From Unio delphinus (lineage: Eukaryota; Mollusca; Bivalvia; Unionida; Unionidae): a DNA stretch of 64,000 bases. Both the position numbers and the translations under genes were made by a program. The notes beneath the pieces are model-generated. The model was not told the DNA's origin, ran no database searches, and saw only the letters and a list, made by a program, of their open reading frames with translations. Location: assembly GCA_029339505.1 (NCBI GenBank), contig JAQISU010001239.1:8828501-8892500 (forward strand), written 5' to 3'. Positions within the stretch are counted from its first letter, which is position 1, and each line of letters starts with the position of its first letter. Shown here one piece after another: positions 1 to 12,203 of this stretch.

Positions 1-1705
1 CCAATGACCTTCAACTATGATGTCATTTCCGGCTGTCCAATATTCTATGATTGGCTGACTTGTACCTGAATTTGTCCATCGGAAAAGATAATAAAATGAA
101 ATACAACCGACTGTCGCTTAAAATATATCAACAAAATCCATTAAATGTTTCGTTTGGCGCGTGTGTATCAACAATGCCTTCTGTAACACCGACTGTACAG
201 TACTAAAGTCTCTAACACCTCGAGAAATTTATCTCCTTATGTCTCATTCAACATATCTAGTGTCTATTGGCCCTTGATAGAATCTTATGGATCAAATATG
301 AAACCTTGACATTGTGATATAGTTAGTAATGTGTACAAATTGCAGCTAAACACCAAACAACAACAAACCTTTCTGTAAACAGCCCAATACATTTCATACC
401 TTCCTCTTTAAACTATATTTTAATAGCAGTAAATTAATGTTTAATGTTGACTGTACGACAAATAGTATAATATTAAATAATGGCGAATATATTGTAATTC
501 TTACAGTGAAGTAGCAAAATAAGTGTGGCCCATTCCCACCGAAAAATTAACTCTGAGAACTCTTCCCATTAAAAAGGCTATTTAATTGAAATTGTGGGCT
601 ATTATTGGACCTGCTGCTGCCATCCTGTTTGCTAGGGCGGTTGCATGGCCACTGATTACATATAATTATATTGTTATAAAGGATAAGCATAATATCAATT
701 TTTGAAACAAATTAAAAACAAAACAAAAAAAATATAAAATTGTATACGGTGCATTCACATTAAGTCCATTAGGATACAAAGTATCTAACTTAAGAATCCA
801 ATAAGTTTCTTTTATGAGTCTATTCATGTCACCATGCACAATATCCACTGGCATGATAGGCAAATCGAGTAGAGAGTTGAAATATTTGAGGAAAACTGAG
901 GATCTCTATCATTTTGCATAGGAAAGCGATGATTATTCATTCTCTTAGAAACTTGTTGATGTTTTTTCGAACATATTGCATGCTACATTATTTACAGGTT
1001 TCCAAATAAATCACATCAGTTAATATGCAGTTAGTGTTTTATAGCGTAGAGAATGTACCTCTTTTGCATTAGCGCTGCTGAAAGAAGTACTGTCTCTTAC
1101 GTTGGCAAATTGAGAACACCAGTGTCTCTTACATTGAGATGACGAAAATTGTCTGTTTTTTTCTGTCTGCTAGATTAATTAAATGAGAAACTTGTTGCAC
1201 AGAATTTCCGACGTTCGTGTTGTTTTTTTTTAATCCCCAAACACACTATAAACCACACACACACACCTTAGGCCAATTGATTAGAGAATACGGCACTGTA
1301 ATTTCAGTTAGTAAATGAAACTTGATGCTTGCAAAATATTCATTTTCAGCTCACTGAATGGAAATAACTTACCATTTGGTCTATATTGTGCACGTAGTGT
1401 ATCTTGAAGAAATCTAAACTCCTCGGGGCCATCAATCGTAACGAGGAAAGCACTAAATGCCTTACAGTATTCCTGGAAGAATCAAATGATACGTTGATCA
1501 TCCAAATTCAGTGACACTTTTCTTACAAGAATATACATTTTGCTTTCCCTCTGTTTATTGATGTCACTTTTGTCAGTTTTTCATTCCGTCTGTCTGTCTA
1601 TTTACATATGCATCGATCCAGCTAACAAGATAGTAATTATCATATCCATGTAACTTTAATAGTAGTTGTTTGAATTTGTGTTCAAGATATATAAAATAGG
1701 GAGAA

Positions 1706-1767
<62 letters not shown>

Positions 1768-4700
1768 TACCATAGCGGCATGCCAAGATTCTAGTCTTTC
1801 CACCATTGCATAGCAATGGTTTTCAAACGATTTCCAGTTTTGTTCACACCCATTTACTGAAAAATTCATAACAATGAATCGATTTAAAAACAATGACTGT
1901 GCTGACAGGAATGTTACTTAGTATTGCATACAAAGTAATAAAGGGAAAAAATGTCATATAACTTTACTCTGGTGATGGATGTGCGGGTGACACTTATCGT
2001 TTTGCACCCCAGAGTACTATCCCACAATACCATTATTGCAAATAAACAAAAAATCGAATTGTTTTCATAGTATGCGTTATGTGGTCACATTTTTTTATTT
2101 AAGAGCTGTAGAAATCAGATTTCATATTTAATATTTTCCTAATGGCAACTAACTCCATTCAAGCAAAAGAACAACCTTCACATTTTTTAATATGAAGGCA
2201 TGTTTTGTAAACAAACAAAAAACGCTTATAGGTCTTCGGTATTCTTCTTTTGTCGAGCTTTGATCAATACATTAGTTTTATGATTTTCATTGGTAAATGT
2301 TTTCATTTTCTGTTCATTTTAACATTAAACAAAATATTTTAACGTTAAATCTGGTTAACATTTTCAAATAGAACCTTTAATGCATTTCCTTGTGCAGTTG
2401 TGCAGTTTTGTAAATTATTAATCCGTTTCTCCGGTAAAATCTGCTCTCATCAAATTCTTTAACTTTTCCGCTTGAATCAAGAAAATGTCAGATAGCATGA
2501 AATGGCCTCCTTGATTTTGTTTCTGTTTGCAGTAATGAGTGACATCAGAGTCCTTCCAGAAATAATTGAATATCCATTACTGTCAGTGTGTACTGATTAT
2601 ATGATCATGTCAAGTAAACATGCATTTTTGCAATATACGATCATAACTTGCGTTACAAAACAAAATAAAAGTGCAATTGTTTGGGGAGTGGCGATTTTCT
2701 CCAAACGTTTAAAGAAATAATGGCGAGAAAATGGAGACAAACCCACAATAGTTTCCAACCTGAATTATCACAAAGGAACAGTGTTCGTACCGCCGAATAG
2801 GGGATTATCCTAACGAATTATGTGCGTACTACCCAAGCGGAAAGTATCCTAAAGGACTTCGTGTGTCTGTACTATCCAACCGGAAAGCATCCTACAAAAG
2901 CATACTCGTGTGTACTGCCCAACGAAGAACTATCATACTGCATGTACTTCTCATTCTAATTTTCTTCAAAGAATATTAGATGCCGTAAAATATCAGAAAG
3001 CTTTCCAAAGTTGAAAAACTTGAGGAAAGCAAATTGGGGAAATAATATTTAAAAAAATGTTTGCAATCATTGTGTAGAAAATGAGAGAAGAAGAAACTGA
3101 TAAATACGTTACCTTCTTTCAAGGAGTACAGGAAATTAAATTGTTAAAAATACACTCGTACTAAACAGTGTTATGTTATTAAACAAAGGAGAAATAACAA
3201 GCTGTACATATCAACTTATAAAGTGTGAAAGATTTCGTTAATAGTTAAAGCTTTTGTTTTAAGTGGGTTGAGGATATCAGAGAATTGCGGTTACATTCAA
3301 AGACATGCCTCTATCATTTGGAGCTACTTAGATCTTTTATTTGTCGTTGTGACGTTTAGAAAACATAACCCAAATAAACAAACTCAAAACACTCGAGTTC
3401 GCTGTACTACATTGAAATACACGGTATTTTGTTATTTATCTTAGATTTAATTTCTGTTTGATTTAATTTAATTTTATGTTTTTTAGTTTTAAAATTGTGT
3501 ATTCCATTACATGATATTGTAATGTAATTTTATTTGCTGGATTTGGATTTCCAGAAATTCAGTTTAGTTTTTCGTAAAACTAATAATATAACTTTGTAAC
3601 TTATCCTGACCTTAATTCATGAGTTGAAGTAAAACAACTTTTATATTTTTTTATTTTTGTAATTCATTCTTAAAGTAGATTCGTAAGTAAGGTGAAATCG
3701 AAAGTCGACCCTCATCTGGGCATCTGTTTAGCGCGGTAGCCAGAATTAATATTGATGAATTCAGAAATAATTTCAGTCCTGCTTTAAGCATGCAGACGTT
3801 CAGTTGTTTTTTTGCTGGGAGAAAATTTGAGTTTACATATGTTTTTTACATTTTCTTCAAATTATTTGGATTTTAATAGATTATTTTTCCAGGGAAATAT
3901 TTGTGCTTTAAAATTGATTCTTGGACAAAAGCAGTTATCAAAATTTATAGAATTCAAACACTGCAATATTATTTTCTGTGACTCATGAAAGAACTATTGA
4001 CACATCAGTACCATTTTGGATTTCATCTGGATTTAAGCTCAATTTCTTCAGAACATTTAATTACTAGGACTTTTATGATTATTGGATTATTTTGGATTTT
4101 ATTTGTAAAACCGTAAGTCCTTTTTTTTTTCTTCATTTTTACCTTGTTTTTCTAGGGAAATAAATTATTTCTTAAATTTTACTAAGCTTGTTGTCTTTGC
4201 TTTTTTTCTTGTTTCTGTTTAAAAGAGCCTAAACACGGTACAACTGTCTTAATTCGTTATAAGAACTGACAATATTTCAGTTTGATTTTCTTTATGCCTG
4301 TAATAATCGAATTGGCTGTAAGAATAGCATGTGTCCTTTCGAAAAATTGCTTAAATATCAACAAGAATCTGTTCACTTCATAATCTATTCCCATTTCTCT
4401 CCGCTTAAACCTCAATGAGTGTGTAATTTATTCGTCCCAGTTCGTGAAAAATTGCTATTATTGTAGCATTAAAAATACATTTATATTTTTAATATAAAAA
4501 ACTAGACCAGTAAGATGAGACTATTCACTACTTTAGCGTTTAACAAAGCAAATATAAATCCTGATTGCCGAACATAGAATCCTCCTCCTTTTTTAGCTTT
4601 GAAAAACGCTGGCTCACTATCCAACCTCAGACCAGCTATCAGCTGTATTTTGTTTAAAAACCACTGAAAAACTAAAAGCAAACAAATATAGCTTTCACGT

Positions 4701-6134
4701 ATTTTTCTTAGCTGAGAAAGCACCCATTTGTGGTATGAATGAAATTGTGTATGTACCAACTGATGTAAAGGTAGCTCATCGCGAACATAGTATGTATGTT
4801 TGATCTCAACTGGCTTATATCTGTGTGTGTGTGTGTGGAAACAGCACTCACATCCCACCGAATAATTGCTTCTTTTATATTTTGTTTAGAAAGCTCACCA
4901 ATATATGACTTCACAACATATATAAATGTTGTCTTCAAAACCATGTAGTATTATAATTATTGTTAACAAGTTCTAAACATTTTGTGGATAAACTCGCTAT
5001 TAAAACCACAAATCTTATAGAATGGCGACGACTTAAAATAACTGACATCACTAATTTGATATATCATTATGACTAAATTTAATTTGCTACGTCATTGTCA
5101 TGCATTTACTCGCATTACGTATAAATGATTATAGAGCCTTCTTTGTCGCTGGAAATCTAAATTTTGTACAGCGTCAAGATCGTGTTAGATTCTATACAAT
5201 TTAGAAATTTGTCACATAAATTATTGGAAGAAAAAAAGATGCATTTGGTTTATGCCGGTCAGCTGTCTTTTGACAAATTTATATGAGGTAATTATACTGT
5301 AGGACATTACTTACTTTGCCCAAAGAATGGCAGTGAGCACGTTAAACAATTTTAACACTGTAGGCAAGTCCAAAATGTAAAATTAGTGAAATTTCTTTAA
5401 CAGAAAACAAAGAACATGTTGGTGAGATAATGATGGCGGATGAACAAGGATAGTGAGCCAGCTAATATTCCAAATTAGGAATGGTGGGTGATAAAGTGTT
5501 AATGCGTAAGATATGCTTTGATGTGATTTTGGGGAACAATGTTTTAGCGAAAGATGTGAAGATCTTAGTCGTCTAGGTTTTTCTTCAGAAATTATAACAA
5601 GTATCAATCATACACTGTTCCACGGAAAAATAACGCATTAGTGGTAATTTTTTATGAGCTTGGTAAACCATTATACTCCTACCTAAGCGAGGTATCTGTT
5701 CTAGTTATATGCTACGTCCCCGTGTATTTGTGGGACAAGAAATAAATGCGCCGGTGGTTGTGTCTCACTTTTAAATGCAGTAATTTATTTTAAAAATGTA
5801 ATATAATTTTAGAAGAACAAAGAAAATGGGATTTTCATGAATGAAAAATATAAACAAATTAGGTTTCAAACATTTTAACTGTGTGTATATTCTTATCTAC
5901 GACCATGCCGTATCTAATATGTCCTAGTTACCTCATAGTGTTTAACGCGTTTACTCTCCAATGTGAAATATCTTAGCTTTAACGACCTTCCTGTGACATC
6001 CAGACGAAATTTAGTTCCTTTTTATATAATAATGATAAATAAAATAATTTCAATTAGTAGCAAATTAAACAACTTTAATCGAGCTCACCTGTTACTGCTA
6101 TGAACAAAAAGAATTTGAACACTAGGATTACCAT
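1..6134 (-). CDS. Secreted C-type lectin, copy A (last exon cut by window edge)
   Basis: Four coding exons are visible on the minus strand, each with GT-AG borders. The signal-peptide exon is 6089-6134 (starts MVILVFKF, phase 1). CTLD exon 1 is 1771-1856 (contains GCEQNWKSF and WHAAM). CTLD exon 2 is 1373-1472 (EYCKAFSAFLVTID). The last exon is 65 back to position 1 and still open (IIEYWTAGND). The order of Cys, Trp and aliphatic residues matches a single carbohydrate-recognition domain; such proteins are usually secreted lectins that bind sugars for defence or adhesion. The sugar-specificity motif lies beyond the window. All exon phases and lengths match copy B at 28999-33622, so the two are tandem duplicates. 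The first intron (1857-6088) and the other two hold only repeats and AT-rich sequence that I can see. Confidence 0.82.
1711..1765. repeat. (GA)n microsatellite abutting a splice donor
   Basis: An uninterrupted GA array. On the gene strand it is a CT array that starts four bases inside the intron after CTLD exon 1 (donor GTACAT then CT repeats). The same arrangement is present in copy B. Confidence 0.95.
2787..2950. repeat. Degenerate ~43-bp minisatellite in lectin A intron 1
   Basis: About four imperfect units, each beginning GTAC and continuing with a CCAA..GGAAAG.ATCCTA-like core. GTAC starts fall at 2787, 2826, 2869, 2912 and 2944. It lies in the first intron of lectin copy A. No function is evident. 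Confidence 0.7.
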
Positions 6135-8704
6135 ATTGGCGAAATATCCACGCTCTAACTTCTATCTTGAGTTTCCGAACCCGAGGCAGCACATGCGCAC
6201 TTACAATGAGCCAAAAACAGACTGGTGTTTGCAATTCTCATTTAATATCTTTACTGTTATATTACGATTGGTTAAAGTAACCAGTATGTTAGAGGTTTAA
6301 AAGCGTAGTGATACAAATTGTGACTTGTATTGTTTTAAAGTGACATTCTACATTGAACTTTATATACTTCAATCCAATAAATGCTGCGACACTCAAATCG
6401 TAATTTTCGAAACTTAGATATAAGTAACGATTGATATCCTTTCGATCCCTATCTGTTTGTCATGCCGAAAGTTCCTGTACCAAAGATGATACATTCCATT
6501 CATTACAGTGCAATTTTATCAAATATACATGCTGAGAGAGAGAGAGAGAGAAAGAGAAAGAGAAAGAGAAATATTAGGAACTTTACCGTCTGAGTCAAGA
6601 GTTAACAGCTACTGAATGAAGAAAACGAAGTTGAAAGAGTTAATGATAACTGGGCTGTAATTGCAGAACAAATGATTAATAAAAGTTAATACATTACATC
6701 CCAATGTGTAATATATTGTGCAATTTTGCAATTTGATTGTGACTACATACAATTTTTATCCATTTGTTAAAACTGATACAAATTACAAGCTTTTCACAAA
6801 AGGAGTTTTTACAGGTAGGCGAATTCAAGGTTTCATTACGATCTGAAGATACGTACCAACAAAGGTAACATCAGTATCCAAAGCATGAAATCACTCACCA
6901 CAAAAAAAAGCAATAGTTTGATGTTAAATATCAAGGTCGCCGCCTTACTAAACATCTGCTTATTGATAACGATCGACATACCGCTTACTCAAGGGTTCCA
7001 TGGAGCTTAACACAACTATATGAACCTTTTGCATACACGTACAAGAAAGAGTTCGTGATAGGAAATGTGGTAAATTGTTTTCGTAGCTACTTTATCTATC
7101 AGGGGGAGATCGATCGTTAATTGCCACTAAATTAATCGCTTTAGTTTTCGGATACAATAGTAAGTCGCCATTCCTTTCCACAGTCCGCCATGGTGTCTTC
7201 TCTTAAACTACCACAGTACTTCGAGTTTGAAATGAAAAGCTTTGTATGTGATTCCGCCATGTACGATCGTTTCAACTACAGAAAAGGAACTTGGAGTGTT
7301 CATTTGGATTTTAAGAATAGTTTTATTGGTTGAAGTAGACTGACTTGGTGATACATGTCTTAGCCTGGATCTGATCCAGAAATATCTCTGGTTGTGGCTC
7401 ATGGTCGAAAACTTCTGGGACATTCCTGCATTTTAAGCGTTTCCATGGCGTAGTTTTAACCATTAACTGTTTAGGAAATGGTCTGGTTGTTTTCACTCAC
7501 ATTTTTCCGATGGGTGGCCGTCTGGCTCTGCCACCTTCTCCACTATCGACCTTCTAACATAATTGGATCGGCCCCTGTTTTGCTCAGCGTATATCAAAGA
7601 CTCCTATAATACATAATGTGGTAAATCCATTTGAATACTTAAATGCTGAAAAAATGGCGTCTAACCCTAAAACAACAAGTCTCGTGCATTCAGCGAGCAA
7701 AATACTCTGCAGAAATGTTGTCACATGCTTTTACATCTACGCTATTTGTGAGAGAGCATAGTTAATTGCGATCAATAAAATCGCCTGTTTGTAGTAGTCT
7801 TGGTGCAGTGACAGGATACAATGAACTGGCCGATTTATTTAACTATGACGTTTGGAAAATCTAAATTTTTTGGATAAGGAAATATATTGGAGAGACCATA
7901 TTTTGGCATGGGACCTGTCTAAGAAGAAACTTTGATAACGTCTGGCGTGGATGAGCGGTTGTCTCATACATGTTACTATCAATTTTCGCAAGCTTACACT
8001 TTAATGCCGATGCTTTGCACACACAGTTTTGAATCACACATTTTTTAAAAATTATTATGACTTTTATCTTTCACAGTTTGCTTATATGAAAGCATGATTA
8101 CTTTACTGCGAGTAATGATTTGCTAATATAAAAATCAGGCAAATAAACTGTAGTGAAGCTAGTATAGATAAGAATCACATTACGGAAAGCTGAGAATACT
8201 TGTAAGGACAAAAAGAACATCAGTTTAGGGAGAGAATGAAAAAGTGTTGAACTACCGGCCTTTTAAATGATTTAAGGGATCGGTGTCGTAAGACCCAGTA
8301 AAACATGAAGATTATTCCGTGCCGAGGTCATTGGAGTCATGTCTCTTTCCAAGTGACACGCCATAGTAGTCGATTCAGACTTATCAAATTCCAAGATTAT
8401 AGTCTAGGACGCTAACCAATACACTCCCTAACATTCTGAACTTAAATTGGAGTGTTTTATATTTGCGTTAATGATTGATAACATGAATCGTCTAACAAAT
8501 GTAATCTATATAATAATAAACATACATAAACACACGTCTTTTAAGTAATAAGAAGTCTATGTTAGAGAGTGATGCTATATCCACTGAGCTCGGAACATCA
8601 AGCTCCAAGGTATTGATCTACGGAGTCAAACATTACTGAAATCTTCCAAAGAGCAACTGTTACTGTAAAAGCATTACTGATTATATGAACGCTTGCATTT
8701 CGTG
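6135..8704. other. Intergenic region upstream of lectin copy A
   Basis: AT-rich DNA with no supportable gene. It contains a short GA/GAAA run at about 6533-6570. The first few hundred bases should hold the promoter of lectin copy A, but I cannot pick a clear TATA box. Confidence 0.6.
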
Positions 8705-8965
8705 GGGAACGCTCCAGAGGCCTAAGTGGTTAGAGCGTCCGTCTTCGTTGCTGTAGTTCGCGCGAATGAACCATTGGCCGAGTCATGCCAAAGACTTATA
8801 AACATTATACTAACTGCTGCCTCGCATTAAGCGGTTAGTATCAATACTGGTCAGGACATCGAGCTACATGTCTGCGGCATGATGCCCCAGTCCTAGACAT
8901 CACTATAAACTGCCACACTGCAGATATCGTAGCAATATGACATAAAAGGTTTAAAACTACGTTAA
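8705..8965 (+). mobile_element. tRNA-derived SINE, degenerate
   Basis: The head resembles a tRNA A box (GTGGTTAGAGCG) after a GAGGCCTAAG start. A body follows that is shared with 57000-57170 and, reversed, with 47290-47440 (core CATGATG.C...CTAGA.ATCACTATAAACTG and a GATATCGTAGCAATATGAC end). It lies about 140 bp left of the Polinton. Edges are approximate. Confidence 0.6.
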
Positions 8966-9100
8966 AAAAAATCCAAATCACAATCACAATCACACACACA
9001 TTCTGTGAGTACAGTGCAGTATCTTTGCTCAAGAGAGAACAATAGAGGAGAATGATGATGTATGTTATCTTCCCTCTCTTTTTGCTGAACTATTTGTGAC

Positions 9101-9106
9101 TATTGG
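9101..9106. repeat. Polinton target-site duplication, left copy
   Basis: TATTGG directly before the left inverted repeat recurs at 25832-25837. Polintons make 6-bp duplications. The first T of the right copy is also the last base of a maximal 156-bp inverted repeat, so the duplication could be read as 5 or 6 bp. Confidence 0.8.
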
Positions 9107-9262
9107 AGCAGCAGAGAGGGTGAATCCTACAACTTTCCGAGCGTCGATTCGGAAATCTGAGGCTTCTACCAAATAGTAAAAAAGGCGTCTATTCGGTAAA
9201 TTGAGGTTTCCTCAAAGACGCCATATAGTTGGCGTTCACCCTCTTTGCTGCTATACGTTAAC
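9107..9262. repeat. Left terminal inverted repeat of the Polinton
   Basis: 156 bp matching the reverse complement of 25677-25832 with about two mismatches, both near the inner end. It starts AGCAGCAGAGAGGGTGAA and ends with the reverse of the same word (TTCACCCTCTTTGCTGCT) plus ATACGTTAAC, so the repeat is itself nearly palindromic at its ends. Inside are two direct copies of GCGTC.ATTCGG.AAAT and a GGCGTCT/AGACGCC stem. Confidence 0.97.
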
Positions 9263-9285
9263 CGAATTTGGTGATGAATTAGCGA

Positions 9286-9301
9286 TATATTTTTTATATA
9301 C
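9286..9301 (+). promoter_or_regulatory. TATA-like sequence before the first Polinton gene
   Basis: TATATTTTTTATATAC ends directly before the ATG at 9302, just inside the left inverted repeat. It could be the promoter of the leftmost gene, but the very short distance to the ATG leaves almost no 5' UTR. Inferred from composition only. Confidence 0.35.
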
Positions 9302-10267
9302 ATGGCAAACATCGGAGAAGCACAAATAACCAGATTAACACGAGAACGATTAGCTGCGATTAAGAAATATCTCCCGGTGAGAGATTCCTTTAGAGATAAT
9401 CTTCAAGCGCGTCAACAAGCAAAGATGGATTTTACCACCGAAACTAAAGAATTATTTGCGCCGATAACTACGGCAACTAAAGAAGTTGTAACCGCGATAA
9501 AAGAATCACAACCTGCGGTTAAACCTAAAATGTTGTATGATGAACGAGTTCAAGAACTCCGAGATAGATTTACTGAGGAAACTTTAGCGAAAATTGATAA
9601 AGATGATATAACTGATTTAGTAAAGTTTGCTGCGCTGAGATATTACACTAAAGAAAATTATTTAAAACCTGGACAAAAAGGTTATATAAAAAACGTAGGT
9701 GATTTGGCTAAAGCAGTTTACAAAATTAAAAATCAACTACCACAAATTGATAATGATGATCCCATATATCAGGCATATTTGACTGCTGTTGAACGAGAAT
9801 ATCTCGAAAATCAGGAAAAGAGAGATTTATTAGTATCTGAACAACAACGACTAAAAACCGAACAAAAACAACGAGACAAAGAGGAACGAGAACGATTAAA
9901 ACAAGAACGAGCAGAAGAACGAAAACGTATACAACCAAGTCTGCGAGGACGAGGACGAGGGCGAGAAACACGAAGACAAAAGGATCCTCTTGTTGAAGAT
10001 CCTCAACGAGAAGAAGAACCTGAAGCTGAACCTGAAAAATCCGGTAGTGGTTATCGTGGTGGTAATATACCCTGTTCAAGAAGTGTCCTCGATGATATAT
10101 CACGGTTGGAAGTTCTCATTGGAGGGAAAAGAGCTGGAAATAATTCCCCGGAAATAATTAACGAGGCAACTGAAATCTGTCAACGGTTATTTCAAGGGCG
10201 TGTAATGGATATCGGACTATATCGCAGTTTCATCGATGAACTTACCGATGATTATTACAGTGATTAG
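9302..10267 (+). CDS. Charged coiled-coil Polinton protein of unknown function
   Basis: 321 aa, starting at the first ATG inside the left inverted repeat. Residues 1-80 look helical. Residues 165-215 are an almost unbroken run of Glu, Lys, Arg and Gln, predicted as a long charged helix. An RG-rich stretch (GRGRGR) lies near residue 217. The last 65 residues look like a small folded domain ending in acidic DELTDDYYSD. It is first in a set of five or six plus-strand virion genes and ends 20 bp before the next ATG. The basic/RG segment could bind DNA or RNA, and the position suggests a virion-associated role. Both are inferences. I do not recognise a named domain. Confidence 0.75.
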   Translation: MANIGEAQITRLTRERLAAIKKYLPVRDSFRDNLQARQQAKMDFTTETKELFAPITTATKEVVTAIKESQPAVKPKMLYDERVQELRDRFTEETLAKIDKDDITDLVKFAALRYYTKENYLKPGQKGYIKNVGDLAKAVYKIKNQLPQIDNDDPIYQAYLTAVEREYLENQEKRDLLVSEQQRLKTEQKQRDKEERERLKQERAEERKRIQPSLRGRGRGRETRRQKDPLVEDPQREEEPEAEPEKSGSGYRGGNIPCSRSVLDDISRLEVLIGGKRAGNNSPEIINEATEICQRLFQGRVMDIGLYRSFIDELTDDYYSD

Positions 10268-10287
10268 ACATATAGCATTTAAATAAA

Positions 10288-10722
10288 ATGATAGTACATC
10301 GTAGTATGAACAGAGCAAGACCTGTTTACGTTGTAAACTCGCGACTACCGGTTTACAAGCTCACGTATGGAAATGGACTCGGTGATATTGTCACTGGATT
10401 ATTTACTAGAATTGCTCCAAAGATTTTACCTGTTGGTAAGGAAATAGCGTCAAAAGCTATTGGGGTTTTCGGTGACCGAGCTGGTAAAGTTATTGGTGAT
10501 AGCGCATTTGATATGTTAGGTGATGCAAAAGAAAAACTTATGTTGTTGGCAAAACGTGGAAATAGAAATTCAAAGAAAAGTGGAAATGGATTTCAACGAA
10601 GAAAGTTTCAATTACAGTCTACGGAACAAATGCCACCTAAGATAGGTAACGCGATTAATAAAATGGCAGCGGCGAGGTTGAGATTAATTGCTGGTTCCGG
10701 GTTGGCGCGGTTAAACATTTAG
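10288..10722 (+). CDS. Small amphipathic basic virion protein (pVI/pX-like candidate)
   Basis: 144 aa; the second Met (10306) is an alternative start. Residues 30-70 contain Gly- and Ala-rich hydrophobic helices (NGLGDIVTGLFTRIAPKILP) that would be amphipathic. They are followed by a strongly basic stretch (KRGNRNSKKSGNGFQRRK) and a basic Ala-rich C-terminus. This composition is typical of adenovirus-type minor proteins that line the capsid interior, touch DNA or disrupt membranes. It sits directly before the major capsid gene. A role like adenovirus pVI or pX is an inference from composition and position, since homology cannot be tested here. Confidence 0.65.
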   Translation: MIVHRSMNRARPVYVVNSRLPVYKLTYGNGLGDIVTGLFTRIAPKILPVGKEIASKAIGVFGDRAGKVIGDSAFDMLGDAKEKLMLLAKRGNRNSKKSGNGFQRRKFQLQSTEQMPPKIGNAINKMAAARLRLIAGSGLARLNI

Positions 10723-10726
10723 ATCA

Positions 10727-10738
10727 ACTACGTTAATA
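10727..10738 (+). promoter_or_regulatory. ACTACGTTAATA motif before the major capsid gene
   Basis: The 12-mer ACTACGTTAATA lies four bases before the reconstructed start of the capsid gene. An identical copy lies six bases before the membrane-protein ATG at 14000. It may be a shared late promoter or initiator element. Two copies only. Confidence 0.4.
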
Positions 10739-10742
10739 TAAA

Positions 10743-12161
10743 GTGTTCAAGGATGAAATCGATGATGCTTTTAAAGTAAATGACCCCGTAGCAAGAAATA
10801 ACTCTGTACGCGATTATCAATATTTTTCATATTGAGCACAGGATCCAAATGTAAGATCACGAATTGAACTCAGATTTGATGATACATCTAAATATTTCTT
10901 GCCGTGTGAAGCATACATAGAAGTAGAAGGACAACTAAGGAAACATGATAATACTGAGGTTGCAGCCGGCGATAATCTTAAAGATATCCCGATTGGGTTT
11001 GTCAACAACGGAATAATGGCGTTATTTAACAACGCCCAGTATATAATTAATTCTACTAGGATTGAATCTATCGATAACGATGTTGATATTGCAACTACAG
11101 TTGTAGGTTTAGCTAGATATTCTGATGATTTTATTAAATCTGCTGGTTATTCAATGATGTTTTCAAAGGATATTACCGATAAAGCTGATCATCGTCAATT
11201 TACGTTAAGACGGCCAAAGAAGGTTTCAGCTGCTGCTTATGATGCTGATGTTGAACCTGTTGTTATGAGTGATAATCCTGATTACAACGCGGGATTTGCA
11301 ACACGAAAAAAAAACATTGACGCCAATGGTAGATTTTCATGTACGATTCCGCTGTCACACATATTTGGATTTTGCCGAGATGTTCGGCGAGTAATCTTTG
11401 GTGCTAGTCATACTGTAGTTCTCACACGAAGATCAACTGATGATTATGCTCTTTGGCATGGTCCTGCTCCTGTAACAGATGGTGTTGTAACATTGACAAA
11501 GTTGGCGTTATGGATGCCAATTATGTCTCCATCGTTGACCGTTGAAACTCAATTGCTGTCGTTTATGGACCAAGGAGGAAAGTCAATGTTGAGTTGGTGT
11601 GATGTCACCACATCTTCTACATCTAGTACAGGTACTGGAGTTTTTACTTGGCAACTTGCATTGACGAAAAATGTTTCCGCGCCAAGACATGTCTTTGTTG
11701 TGTTGCAACATCAAAATAAAACTCAAAAGACAGCTGCAGCAGGTGATAGTCTACAATTACAATCCCATATGATATTTGATCGTTGTGATGTCAGTGAAGT
11801 ATCATTACGAATAAGTAACCAACAAGAACCTGTAGAAAATCTTATAATCGATTACGATAAGAATCAAATAGGACGAGTTTATCATCGATTATGGTCGTTT
11901 ATGGGTCGTGATCAACACATCGATACTGGACTACAAATATCACAATTTGATTTTAAAACACTGTACCCGATTTATTACTTTTCGCTGCAACATCTTGATC
12001 TATCCAAACACTCGACCGTTGATGTAAAATTTCAAGCCCGTATCGATGATGCTCTTGGAGGATTTAGGGCGGTTGCTGTTATTCTCAGTGATAAAAATAT
12101 GATACTTGAGGGTGGTGGTGGAAAAATGAGAGTCGTTGATGCACCAGTGGAAAATCTATAG
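10743..12161 (+). CDS. Double-jelly-roll major capsid protein, 5' end damaged
   Basis: The coat protein that would tile the icosahedral shell. The frame is open from 10836 to 12161 (about 441 codons). It contains patterns typical of the Polinton double jelly roll: YFLPCEAYIEVEGQLRK early, then FVNNGIMALFNNAQY, a central IPLSHIFGFC, LALWMPIMSP, and a C-terminal DFKTLYPIYYFSLQHLD. The same frame continues upstream to 10743 but is broken by TGA at 10833-10835, probably a CGA codon changed at a CpG. No ATG exists in this frame; a GTG at 10743 sits where the start is expected, just after the ACTACGTTAATA motif. So the gene appears to have lost its start and gained one stop near the N-terminus. The rest looks undamaged. 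Confidence 0.9.
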
Positions 12162-12203
12162 GATTTTCAAATATGTAATTGAATCAATCGGTATTATATA
12201 AAA

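Noticed and set aside
7208..7423. 71-codon minus-strand open frame
   Set aside because: No domain, no splice context, no relative in the window.
9726..10103. 125-codon antisense open frame in the first Polinton gene
   Set aside because: Shadow of the charged repeat-rich coding sequence on the other strand.
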